A DNA stretch of 64,000 nucleotides from Anaeramoeba flamelloides (Eukaryota; Metamonada; Anaeramoebidae), in assembly GCA_027625915.1 (NCBI GenBank), contig JANTQA010000008.1:12897001-12961000 (forward strand), given 5' to 3'. Shown here piece after piece: positions 47,538-64,000 of the stretch (positions are counted from its first letter, which is position 1; every line of letters begins with the position of its first letter). Below the pieces are notes generated by a model. It had not been told where the DNA came from. It saw nothing but the letters and a program-made list of their open reading frames with translations, and did not search any database. Both the position numbers and the translations under genes were made by a program.

Positions 47538-47739
47538 AAAATATAAAAAATGATTTTTGTATTTTCTGAAAAATACTAATGAAATAAATGGGAATATGTT
47601 CAAAATTTATTCACCAATTGCAGTTTTGATTTTGAAAAAAAAAATGATACTTTCCAAGTAATTTTAAAAAAGTAAGTATTTTTTTTGATATTGTATGAAT
47701 TAAATATTTGTTTGAAGTTTTCTATTTTAACCGAATGAA

Positions 47740-48190
47740 AATTGTTTCAGAATTAAGGACGATCTAAAATAGAGTAATGAAGAAGGCCTGACCAATTAAA
47801 ACATCAAAGAATAAGACTCTTTATTTCTTGGGATTGAGAAGAACTATAAAATTTCCAAATTTTAGGAAAATGGAATTTACCATGATCTGATTCTTAATTG
47901 GAAGATGGTAGTAAAAAACCACAACCCAAGCATGATTGCTCTAAGTACATTTTTCCAGAGGTTTTTATTTTAAACTAGACAATACTTCAATTAGAAAAAA
48001 AAGGGTTGGGTTGTCAGGTTTACTTGATAATACTTTCAATAAAGCATCATATCTGGGCAAAATTATCTTTTCCAAATTTTAGAAATTTTATAGTTCTTCT
48101 AAATCTCAAGAAATAAAGAGTCTAATTCATGGATATTTTAATTTGCAATACCTTCATGGCTTTATTTTAGATAGTCCTTAATACTTTTTG
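47740..48190. repeat. R-H inverted-repeat element
   Basis: AGACTCTTTATTTCTTGGGA near 47814 is mirrored by CTCAAGAAATAAAGAGTCTA near 48105. AAGGACGATCTAAAATAGAG near 47755 is mirrored by TTTTAGATAGTCCTTAAT near 48167. Arms of about 130 bases flank a 180-base centre. It lies just upstream of the PP5-class gene. Confidence 0.6.
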
Positions 48191-51100
48191 AAGGGTTTCA
48201 ATTTGAAAAAAGTGAGGGATCAAATTATGAATGTTGTTCAGTAGTTGTAGTAGGATAAAAATGCACTTTTATAAAAAGATAACACATCAGTAAAAATCCA
48301 TAAACTGTCAGGAAATAATTACATTTTCCAATTTTTAAAAAATTGTAAGTGCCAGAACCTTACTGGAAATTATTTTTCTGAGAGTGCGGCCAGATATTGT
48401 AACCTTCAAATCAAAATACCATTCACTACTCTATTTGTGAAAATAGTAAAAGTAAACCAGAATTAAATCTTTAATTTTTCAATTTTGAACATTTTTTTCA
48501 ATTAAATTTTTGGTTTTTCTTAGATTATCTTTGGTAATTTTCAAATCTATAACCGAGGAGTAATTGAAATTAATCGAAGAGGAAACAGATAAAATATACT
48601 TACAAAGGTTTGAGCATTTGAAACAAATCATTTCTTTTTTTTTAAAGACCATAACAAAATAGATCACCTACTATAAATCAACTTGTTGATTTCAAGATTA
48701 AAAACATTAAAAATTCAAACATAATATTTTTTTAAAGATTTATTTTATTTATTTATCGTCTTAATAGAAACAAGGATACATAATTCATTGTTTTGGTTTT
48801 CCCACATCATTTCTTTTTATTATTTTTTACAAAAATATTTTTTACAAATTTATAATCAGAATTCTAATTTCAAATATTTTTAAGAAAACAAAACAAAAAT
48901 AAGGAATATGTAAAAAAAATAAAAAATAAAGTGGTTAATTAAATGAAATCAAAAAATAGTTAATAAGAATACAACCCCGCGAAAAAGAAAAATTGAGAAT
49001 ACATTTCAAGTGTGAATTCAGAATTATTTTGGGTTTTCTCTTTAAAGAAAATAAATAATTATCAAATTAAACAATACTTCCAAGAAATCTTTTATTTCTT
49101 AAGAAAAATTTATGAAAATATCCGATTTTCTGAAAAAAACTAGAATGAAATAAAATAAATTAAAATAGGAGTATTTAAATATATTTTGGGAATATTTTAG
49201 AAATGGGAAGTAATTCTTTCTTTTAATTATGTTCCAAAAAAATGTTTTTACTATTTAAAATTAAAAATATTGACAAGTAAAGGAGAAGTAATTACATCAA
49301 ATTCTAAAGAAAAGATCAAGAAATATATGATTTTTATTTATTTTTTTCAAGATCATTTTTGAATTTTTTTGATTTTTTATTTTTTAACTAGATTGTAAAT
49401 ATTCCATACTAAGATATATTCCACTCTCAATTTTATTAAAATATTAAAATATTTAGTTAATGTAAGTATTTGAAGAATTTAGTTTAACATAGAATGTTGA
49501 ACTGAAAATTTGTAAAATATACTTATCACCCCTGAAAAGTTTTAACTCCTATAAAATAAAAGAAAAATATTCTTATGGTGGTATAAACCTATTTTACAAT
49601 TTCAAAATTTTTAAATAAAAATAATATTATAAAAGTAAAATTAATAATAAAAATAACAAATATTCTAATTTTTTTTAAATCAAAAATTGACTTTAAACTT
49701 TTTGTGATATTTTTAAAGTTCTGTACTTTGAGATTTGGGTATGTAATGAAAATTTTAATTGTATTTTGAATATTGTTTCAATTTATCATTCTTTTTTTAT
49801 TATTCAAAACCGATTATTCTTAATATTCCCAAAATTAAAAATATAAATTTTCTTTTTAACAATAAACAATTTATGTCCAGTTACAACAAATAATTTATCA
49901 AGTGTTAGAAATGTGTTATTTTAACATAATTAAAACTCTTAATGTAAAATTAATTCAAATCACAGAAACCTGATTTCTTCTAGGTTATAATAGTTGCACA
50001 TTTTTTCATTTTGATTATATATTTGATCACAAATTTATAAATATTAATACAAAATAAAAGCGGGTAAGTCAAATCATGTTATGGGAAAAAAAACATAAAG
50101 TTCTCCAAATTTTTAGATTAAGATTCGTCTTGTAACAATTAAATGAAAATAATCTAAATTATTTTTCATTTTTAAAACCAATATCTCCCAAGATCTTATT
50201 TTTTTTATTGTTGCAATTTTTGTTTATCAAATAAAGTTTTTTTTTTTGCAAGAAGTCTTAAAATTTACTTTGTTTATTATTACTATTATTCTTCTTCTTT
50301 GACTCTGAATAATTATTATAACTTTTTTTTAAAAAAGCCAAAATTTGATAAATCTTCATACTTTTTAAACTTTGTCTTAGAATTAAAGTTAATTGATAAA
50401 GTGATTCTGTTGAATTTTCTGTGAAAATTGAATTAATAGTTGGAATAAAAATTTCCTTTTATTTTGAGCATAAAGAGTCAGATAATTTTCGAAGAAATTA
50501 AAAAAAAAAAAAAAAATATTTCATGTTATTTATTTTATTTTTAATAGAAAAAAAAATCAATTTTGGTTTTATCTCATCTTTTTTTCACTAAACCTCATTT
50601 GGAAACATTAACCAGAGATTTTTAATATCATTTTTCATATATCAAAAACCCAAAGTAAGAAGTTATTGTTGAAACTTCTTAAGGGTGTAGTCTCTATTAT
50701 TATTTTTTTTTTTTGACCAATTTCTAAATAAGGATTCCTTATCTTTAAATATCTTTAATATTGAAAATATATGAGTTTTTTCAAATCTAAGTAATTGACA
50801 AAAAATTTTCTCAATCTCTATTAAATTTAGGTAAAAAAATTTAATAGAAATTAGTCCCTTAATTAGATTAAATTTAAACTTTACTATTGAAAAAAAAAAA
50901 CAATTTCTAAAAGGGAAAAGTAATAAATTTTTAATTTATCCTAAACAAAATTAAAAACAAGAATGCTTTAGTATCTTTACGACAAGAAAATTTTCTGAAT
51001 TTTTTTTGGCTGTGATGAGGAATTATCCTTGAAAAATATCAATCTCAAAATAGTAAAAAATATTTACTTTTCAAAATTTGGAATAAAAAATTGTGATAAA

Positions 51101-51425
51101 ATATATCTTTTTTTTTTTCTTGAAATCTTGTAAATTAAATTTAAAATTTTGAATTAACAACTTGATTATCATTAATATTAAACATGATAAAAAACATGTT
51201 ATTGATAAATAAAGCAAAGAAAAAAATTTTTAAAAGGAATAATAGGATATTCAAATTATATATTATTATATTTTATATATTATTATTATGAATAACTTAA
51301 ATTTTTACTATCATTATAATGCTATTTTTCAGTAAGAAAAATAATTAATTAAAAATAAGATTCAGAATTTAATAAAAATAAAAAAGAATAAAAAAAAAAC
51401 ACAAAAAAAACTTTTTCTTCTTGGT
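48191..51425. other. Intergenic between the PP5-class gene and the Hippo-like kinase
   Basis: About 3.2 kb of very AT-rich sequence. The minus-strand frame at 48667-48479 is low-complexity and unsupported. No repeat family could be assigned by eye. Confidence 0.35.
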
Positions 51426-57141
<5,716 letters not shown>

Positions 57142-60100
57142 TTGAAAATGTTTTTCAACAATGAAAAAAAAAGAAACAAAAAAAATGAGGTGCGATTCTA
57201 ATTTGTCAAAAACTATTTTTTCACAAATAGTTCTAAATTTGTCTATTCACTATTTTTGTAGCCCAATTTAAAGCCGAAATTTATTTGGTTCATTTTTTAA
57301 GAAATTCTCATTGGTAAAAAATTGAATAGATTTAGATATTGATTTGTTTTGGTGTTACAGATTGTTAAAGTTGGAAAAAAGATCAATTTTAAATTTAACA
57401 AAGAAAATTTACTTTTGAACGAGACAACAGAAAGTAATTGAAATTTTTTTAAAATAGGTTTCTAAATTTTTAAACAAATTGAAACATAAGGTCTCTATTT
57501 GAAGACTTTTTTTGGTTAAAAATTGATTTTTAGAACAAACAAAACCTTATTTCACCGAAAGGGACAAGTTAAAAATGAAAAATTCACTTTTTTTTTTAAG
57601 AATAGGTCGACTGAAGATTAATTGGAAATTATATAAACAATATATTTTGGAGTTGACACTCAGAAAAGAAATACCTGTACAAACCATAAATTTATAAAAA
57701 AAAAATGTTTGAATCTAGTTAATTGGAACATCTTGTGTACAATTTCTCAAACACTTTAGGAAATTGAAAATTGTTTGAAATATTATTTTTTCATTCTAAT
57801 TTTATGAATTTTAAAAGAAAATATTAAAGCCTTAATTTTCCCTGTGCAAATTAATTTGGTTTTTCAAACAGCTTTTTTTTCAAATTGTCTTTGATAAAAA
57901 AAAGACTTTTTTTAATTCCTCTTTTTATGTTAAGTTTTATTCATAAAGTAAGTAGTAGTTTATTGAAATTTTGATATAATCAATTTTAGTATCAATATTG
58001 AAATTGATCAGAGTTTCAGGTTGCAAAACTGGGGTTGGTAATTGTCTTGTTAGTAATAGAAATTTAGTGTGTTCAAAAAGAATATTTAATTTCACAATTC
58101 TCTCATGTTTTTTCATAATTCTGATATATTTTTTAGAATGAAAACAAAATAATATGTCTTAATATACATGGATATTGTTTTTTTTTCAAAAATTATTTGT
58201 TTTAATTGATATAAACATCGGAATTTGATTATAAGATTTTTGAACGCAATGGTAGTTCAATTGTTTTGGTTTAATGGAACCCCAGAATATTGTGATGAAA
58301 ATACAAAAAAAAGAAAAATATTTTCAATCTTTTATTATTTTTATGTTATTAAAATCAAAATAATTTAAAGATCAGTCCAAAAGGGTGAAGTATCTTGTTT
58401 TTCTTGAGAATTCGAAAAAATAAAAAAAAAAATTATTTTACTTTTTGTAAAAATTGAAATATAATTTGAATTTTTTTTCTTTAAAAAAAAAACTCGTTTT
58501 TTTCTGAAATGAATGGAATACACCCCACCAAAATAAAGCGATTTTGAATCCAAAATTGAAATAAAACTAAGATTTCTATTAATTGATACAATAAATTTCT
58601 CTTTTTTGTTATTTTATTCAACCAAAAAAAAAAAGGATAAAATCTAACTACTGCTATTCCTTCAAGTTATATATCCATATATATATATATATATATATTT
58701 AATAAAACATTGTAGATTTGGTTCTCATTTTTATGAATGTGGTTGACTTTTTGAGATTATTTTTTATTAAGCTGGTTTGAAAAAATACAAATATGTACTT
58801 TAAAGATTTTTCTTTTATAAAAAAATTTCTCTTTAAAAAAAAACTTTTAAATACCTTTTTCCAGTCTTATTCGAAACTAAAATACGTATTATCTTAAATT
58901 TTTAAAATTATTAATTGTTTTTTAAAAAGAACTATAACAAATAAAAACCAAATATCTTCTTATGTTTCTAAAAATTGTAGTATTTCAATACATTTTGTTT
59001 TTCATTGCAAGTCTATTCCGAGTAAACATCTTATGATAAAAAAGCAGATAGAATAAACTTTTTTAACCTTATTTAATTGGAATTTCAACAAATAATCTCC
59101 ATTAGATTCCAATTAATTATTTTTTGTTATTATTTTTCTGTAAATCGTAATTGTTTTTTTCTGTTTTTTTAACTCGGTATTTTTTTTTCTTTATTAGTTG
59201 ATTGATCAACAATCTCCATTCAATTATTAATATTTAAATAAGAGTCAATAATATTTTTCGTAATAATTGCTTGATATTAGAAAAAATAGAAAAACACGAA
59301 AATTGTAATGAAAGACATATCAATAGTTATAGTTAATTTCTAAAAAATAAGTAAAAAATGTTAAAATATTTTTGTTTAAATGATTTTATTCTTCATCTGG
59401 ATGAGAGATACATTCATTGTTTGATTATATAAGTGTAAAAAATATTTTTCAAATTGTAGTTTTATTTATAATTATATAGAATGGGTACTTTCAATTCAGA
59501 ATATTTATACTTGTGATTTTTTAAGTGTAAAAAAAAACCTTTTTTATAAACTATCTTCAAATAAATACCATTTCCCTTAAATTTTTGTAAAAAGGCTATT
59601 GCTTTAAATAGAAAAAAAAATAATATAAAATAAAGTATAATTATTTATATAATGTTATTGAAAATGATTTTCTAGGGTTTTATTTTAAATTTTTGGATTT
59701 GACTGATTTTTTCAAATAAGTTTATTTTTTTTTTGCTTTTTCTTTATCTCTTTCTTTTTCAAATTATTCCTGTTCTTTTTGGCTCCTTTTTTCCTTAATT
59801 TTTTTTTATGTTTCGGTTGTTGATTTTTTTTAAAAAAAATCATTTCAAAAAACATGCATTAAAAACATTAATAAAATTGAATCGAAATTAAGTTTTTTGC
59901 TCTGAATATAATTATTTTTCAAAAGTATTCTGGTTAACCCTTTTGTGGGTGAAATTTCAGCAATGAAAAATCTGTACCGAGTATTTCAAAAAAATTGATA
60001 CAACTTTTGGTTTTTTGATTTTTTTTTTATCATTTTTTAAAAATATTGACTTTTGAGATATTTATAGTCATAAAAAAGAGAATTATGAATAGCATTTAAG

Positions 60101-61218
60101 AGGTGGTGGTTCTTGAATAAATACAAAATATTTTTTCTTTCTTTCTATTTATTATTTCCTGTGAGTCACAATTTTTAAAAGAGGCTTAATTGTAAAAAAG
60201 CGTGAAAAAAAAAAAAAAATGATTTTAATAAAGAATATATTAAATAAACTAAATGTAAATTACTGGGTTTTTTCTTGGTAATCGGTGTTGCTTATGCCAC
60301 AAATATGAAGTAGTTTCTAACGAATATATTTTAAAATACAATTTTGCAAATACCAATCAAATTAAAATATTTTTTGGAGTAAAAAATAGGTCTTTGCCAT
60401 TTCCAAAACGTGGGGCAAATTTCTTTTAAAATATATCTTTTAAACTCGATCTTCAAAAAGTATTTAAAAATACAAAATCATTAAATACCATTTATCTATA
60501 TTAGATAATAATTCATTTTTTTTATTAGTCTTGTATTAAATAAATAAAAGATATTAAATTTTCTAATCTTGATTTTATCTGGCATTTTTTAGGTGTAAAA
60601 ATTGCCAATTATTTTTTTCTTTTTGATCGAAAAAAACATTTTCATAACTTATTTAATCTCACAAATTTTCCAAATAGAATTGAAAGTATATAGCCACATT
60701 TGATTGTTTAAAAAAAAATCAATTGTGCCCTTTCCATATTTCCAGTTTTTTATTGGAATTGGTTGTACATTGTTTTCACCAAAAAAAGTGCTATTTTTTT
60801 TTTTTTTCATTTTTTGGAAATATTTCTTTGAACATATTATGAAATAAATACTCTAGCCATTTATTCAATCTGTAATAAACAATAAACTTGATTTAATATT
60901 GTCAATTAACGAATACCTCTACTAACAAAAATTATTTTTTAAGAAATGATTAAAAAAAAATTCCCAACTTTTTTCAAATACCTTATTTAAGTGTGTTAAT
61001 TGTTTTTTGGATTCTTTTGAAACTTTTTTGTAACAATTTTTGTAAAGAGCTTTACAATTTTAAAAAACAATAGAAATTAAAGAAAAAAAAAAAAAAAACA
61101 GGAATATATAAGATATAAATGGTTTTAATTTAATGAATTATTAAGAAAAAATTTATCTATTAATTAATTTGTTAATTTTCATAAGCAAATAATAATTTTT
61201 TTAAAATAAAAATTATTT
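57142..61218. other. Intergenic between the two kinase genes
   Basis: About 4 kb. An R-F copy lies at about 60590-60960 (CTTTTTGATCGAAAAAAACA, TATTGTCAATTAACG, CTACTAACAAAAATT). A TA microsatellite is at 58678-58699. The minus-strand frame at 58553-58365 (QEKQDTSPFWTDL end) is short and unassigned. No gene is supported. Confidence 0.35.
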
Positions 61219-63255
61219 CTAATTTTTTTTTAAATGTGGGTTTAAATAGGGGTGTTGAGAAATTGTTAAGACGTCTGGTCTTTTCTCTTGGTCATAAGTC
61301 AAGCATAATTTAATAAATTCCTTTGTATCGTTTGAAATGTTTGGCTTTTTTGGGAAATTAATATTTTTGCCCTGATTTATTATGACGTTTTGATTCCACA
61401 GGTCCACTGGGCTCATTTTTTCGCCGAATGGTCTGTAGCCATATAGCATTTGAAAAAACATGATACCTACTGACCATACGTCAACCTTCGATGAGATCAT
61501 TGGTATGTTTTTCCGTTCAAAGCATTCTGGTGGCAAGTACCAATGTGTACCCGATCCCTGCGAGGTTAGCTCGATTTTAGGATCTTCTTCAAGGGTGATT
61601 TTGGATAACCCAAAGTCTGTAATTTTGATACCGTCGTCATCAAATAAAATGTTTCCTGGCTTTAGATCGTAGTGTATTATTTTTCTTCTTTGCGAGTTCA
61701 AATATTCCAACCCTTCAAAGATCTGGGTGATTATTGAGCGGGCCTGTCGCTCCACGAGGGTCCTCTTCGTTTTTAACAGGGTATCCAAATCCCCCCTGGG
61801 GCAATATTCCATGATTGTGCAGAAGGATTGTTCATCAACTTCAAAGACATCAAATAGCCGTACAATTCTTTTATGGTTTAACGATTTTTGGATTTCGTAT
61901 TCCCTGAGAGAGTGTTTGAGATAATTCCTACTTTGCTCAGAATTCCAATTTAAATTTAGCTGGTGGAATTTACAGGCTACTAATCTAAATTCTTGTAGGT
62001 CATATGTTTTGAAGACTTCAGAAAAGCCACCTTTGCCCAACAATGACAAAACTAAATAGCGATCATTTTTTAATAAGGGGTTTCCTCGAAACCTCGAATT
62101 TTCTTCGTTTTCCAGTCTTCTGATTTGTTTCATCTGTAAATGCTTTTGGATTTTTAAATTCGATCGTTCTTTTTCCAATTCCACTTTTTCCTTCCTGATC
62201 GTGGCCAATCTTAATTTATACACTTCCTCTTGTTGGTGGTATCTTGCTAGTTGCTTTAAATATTCTGGGTTTTGTTGTTCCAGGCTTTCCCTTGATGAGT
62301 CGGAAATTGGCACGGGCTTATTCTTATGCAAAATTTTTCTTAATTCCTTAATTTTTTCCTCTTCTTGCACGCATCTGGAAATCTTATCATGTGTTTTTTG
62401 AAAATCTTCACCATGGATGTATTCCGTTTCATAGGTCAGTCCTATTCTTTTCATTTTAAATGTTCCCAATCTTAAATTGTCTTTTCTAACTTGTTCTCTG
62501 AGTTTCTTTTTTTCATGTTGTGAATCGAGGATCAGTAGCCGATAAATTTCCTCTCTTGCCCTTGATGTAATTTCTCTTTCTTTTAATAAATGATCTTTGT
62601 ATTCACTTTCCAATTCTTCTAATTTCTGTGCTACATCTTTACTTTCTTGTACTTCGTTTTCAAGTCTTTCACATTTATCCTTGTACATGAAATATTTCAT
62701 TTTATATTTTTCTAATTTTTTTTTTAATTCTTTTTTACTTTCTTTCTCTTTCTTTTTATCTTTCTTTTTATTTTTCTTTTTTGTATGATCACTTGTTTTT
62801 TTTTGATTTGTTTTCTCATCTATTGTTTCTGTGTTAGTGTTTACAGTGGTATTGTTTGTATTTTTATTGTTGTTGTTACTTGTGATTTCCTTATTTTTTT
62901 GATTTCCACTTTGGTTTTCGTTTTCTTTTTCCTTTTCTGTTTCTTTTTCAATTTCTTTTTCATTTTCTTTTTGATCATTGCTTTTTAAGCTAACTGTGTT
63001 TAAATTTTGATTATTTAGGCTTTGCACTGGATAAATGATTTTGGAATTTGTTGTTAATTTTTTTGTTTTTCTTACTTTTTTTTTAGGTTGGCTGATTTTC
63101 TTGTCTGAATTTGTGATAATTGGATCAAGAATTTGTAATTGTTCTTTATTTTTGGATTGTATTTGTTGTTGTGGGTGTTGTGTATTTAAATTTTGATCTT
63201 TTTGAAAATCTAAACTAATTTCTTCTGTTTGGTTTGAATTGTTTTCAAGATTCAT
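61219..63255 (-). CDS. TLK: Tousled-like kinase (TLK)
   Basis: A single open frame of 678 residues. The N-terminal third is K/N/E/T-rich low complexity. A coiled-coil region follows (about residues 170-390) with LLILDSQHEKKKLREQ and YETEYIHGEDFQ. The kinase domain starts at about 397 with NDRYLVLSLLGKGGFSEVFK. It contains the TLK-specific IIHYDLKPGNILF (HYD in place of HRD, about 527), KITDFGLSKI, LTSQGSGTHWYLPPECF and KVDVWSVGIMFFQMLYG, and ends HPYLNPHL. TLKs phosphorylate Asf1 in S phase and act in the nucleus in chromatin assembly. The ATG overlaps the TGA of the upstream frame by four bases, and an 18-base T run lies just ahead of it, so the true N terminus may extend into the SANT-containing frame. 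Confidence 0.93.
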   Translation of the reverse strand: MNLENNSNQTEEISLDFQKDQNLNTQHPQQQIQSKNKEQLQILDPIITNSDKKISQPKKKVRKTKKLTTNSKIIYPVQSLNNQNLNTVSLKSNDQKENEKEIEKETEKEKENENQSGNQKNKEITSNNNNKNTNNTTVNTNTETIDEKTNQKKTSDHTKKKNKKKDKKKEKESKKELKKKLEKYKMKYFMYKDKCERLENEVQESKDVAQKLEELESEYKDHLLKEREITSRAREEIYRLLILDSQHEKKKLREQVRKDNLRLGTFKMKRIGLTYETEYIHGEDFQKTHDKISRCVQEEEKIKELRKILHKNKPVPISDSSRESLEQQNPEYLKQLARYHQQEEVYKLRLATIRKEKVELEKERSNLKIQKHLQMKQIRRLENEENSRFRGNPLLKNDRYLVLSLLGKGGFSEVFKTYDLQEFRLVACKFHQLNLNWNSEQSRNYLKHSLREYEIQKSLNHKRIVRLFDVFEVDEQSFCTIMEYCPRGDLDTLLKTKRTLVERQARSIITQIFEGLEYLNSQRRKIIHYDLKPGNILFDDDGIKITDFGLSKITLEEDPKIELTSQGSGTHWYLPPECFERKNIPMISSKVDVWSVGIMFFQMLYGYRPFGEKMSPVDLWNQNVIINQGKNINFPKKPNISNDTKEFIKLCLTYDQEKRPDVLTISQHPYLNPHLKKN

Positions 63256-63827
63256 ATTTTGAAAATTGTATTTTGTTTGTTTCTTTTTTTTTTTTTTTTT
63301 TCTTCTTTTTTTTTTTTCTTTCTCTTTTTTCTTCGAACCCTTTTTCTTGAATTAGAACTTTGTGATCCGATACTATTTTTAGTTAAACTTTGGGAATTAG
63401 TTGATGATTCTTGTATGATTTTCTTGCTTATTCCAATTTTTTGTTTTTCTTGCAGTTGTAGTTGCTGTCGCAGTTGTTGTTGTTGTTGCTTGTTTAATTT
63501 GTTAAAATTATGATTGTTGGGTTCAAACTCCGAAGATTGGCTCACTTTAAGAGATCCATTACAACTATTTGTTAAAATGTTTTCATGAGAGTCACCATGA
63601 AACGCCCCATTTTCTTGATCAGTCTTGATCGATTTTGGGAATAAAAAAGAAGTTGAAGAAGAAGAAGCTTGGGATTGGTTGCTATAGCCACTAAAATTAT
63701 TATTTTTATTTTGAGACAATAATTTCTTGAGTTTCCTTGAAAATCTTGAACTTATTTGTGATGACGTTCGATCTAAATGACTCCATTTGATAATTTTGGA
63801 CCAATTTTTGCCAAATTTATAATATCC
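63252..63827 (-). CDS. SANT/Myb-domain protein, partial (continues beyond the window) or N-terminal part of the TLK
   Basis: An open frame of 191 codons is entered from an AAATAG acceptor at 63828 and ends TGA at 63252. It opens with YYKFGKNWSKIIKW and RTSSQISSRFSRKLKKL. This fits the second half of a SANT/Myb repeat: the KFGKNWSKI helix, then a recognition helix of the kind RTxxQ(V/I)xSRxxxxxxK. The rest is S/N/Q-rich with a Q run and a basic K/R-rich end. The first helix of the domain must lie in an exon upstream, past 64000. SANT domains bind DNA or histone tails. The frame differs by one base from the adjacent TLK frame, and two homopolymers (18 and 12 bases) lie between the last well-behaved codons and the TLK start. 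Confidence 0.6.
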   Translation of the reverse strand, partial: GYYKFGKNWSKIIKWSHLDRTSSQISSRFSRKLKKLLSQNKNNNFSGYSNQSQASSSSTSFLFPKSIKTDQENGAFHGDSHENILTNSCNGSLKVSQSSEFEPNNHNFNKLNKQQQQQLRQQLQLQEKQKIGISKKIIQESSTNSQSLTKNSIGSQSSNSRKRVRRKKRKKKKKEEKKKKKRNKQNTIFKI

Positions 63828-64000
63828 CTATTTATTAAAATTAAAATAAGAAAAGAAAAAAAAATGAATTAAGCTTTGAGGGTTTTTTTTATTATCAACA
63901 CTAATATTATTTGAGAGTAAGTTGTATTCAAATAAATCTTTTTTTTTCTTTTGAAAAAAAGGGAATGATCAATTCAAAAAATTGGTCTGAAAAGATCAAA
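63828..64000 (-). other. Intron of the SANT-domain gene, incomplete
   Basis: AT-rich sequence ahead of the AAATAG acceptor. No upstream donor or exon could be fixed before the window ends. Confidence 0.35.

Overview
This is a very AT-rich nuclear window from a eukaryotic protist. Spliceosomal introns, single-gene transcription units, the standard stop codons and a full set of eukaryotic signalling genes show this. The lineage cannot be fixed from sequence alone. WASH, Hippo, Tousled-like kinase and THH1/TOM1-type membrane proteins together with K/E/N-rich low-complexity tails would suit a free-living amoeboid protist (Anaeramoeba-like genomes come to mind), but that is inference.

Layout. 1.55-9.37 kb (minus): a THH1/TOM1/TOM3-like multi-pass membrane protein whose last exon lies 6.8 kb from the rest. 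10-16.8 kb: a mobile-element cluster with a DDE (Tc1/mariner-IS630 type) transposase remnant, a fold-back insertion, TA-flanked palindromic MITEs, and a long decayed minus-strand coding region carrying a Ulp1 (C48) protease next to a USP (C19) deubiquitinase and paired helix-turn-helix segments. 22.0 kb (plus): a small CCxxxCxxC (DUF5522/C1orf53-like) protein. 26.3 kb (plus): ribosomal protein uS8 (RPS15A). 28.0-30.0 kb (plus): WASH complex subunit 1. 34.5-36.0 kb (minus): a mitotic A/B-type cyclin with a destruction box. 42.0-47.5 kb (minus): a PP5-class phosphatase with an N-terminal membrane segment and no TPR repeats. 51.4-57.1 kb (minus): a Hippo/MST-class STE20 kinase. 61.2-63.3 kb (minus): a Tousled-like kinase, abutting and overlapping by 4 bases a SANT/Myb-domain reading frame that runs off the right edge.

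Genome style. Introns are either about 70-450 bases or enormous (6774, 4186 and 3571 bases in three genes). The giant introns hold the same repeat families found between genes, so I infer repeat insertion inflated them. Small introns are T-rich early and often A-rich right up to the acceptor, and several donors read GTTTG rather than GTAAG. At least seven repeat families recur; most are palindromic or carry terminal inverted repeats. They are named here MITE-A, MITE-B, MITE-C and R-A to R-H.

The genes are ordinary single-copy cell machinery: translation, endosomal actin, cell cycle, chromatin kinase, and Hippo and PP5 signalling. They do not form an operon or an evident pathway. I saw no CRISPR array, tRNA, rRNA or recognisable promoter motif. 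The stretches between genes are mostly repeat remnants and homopolymer-rich AT sequence.
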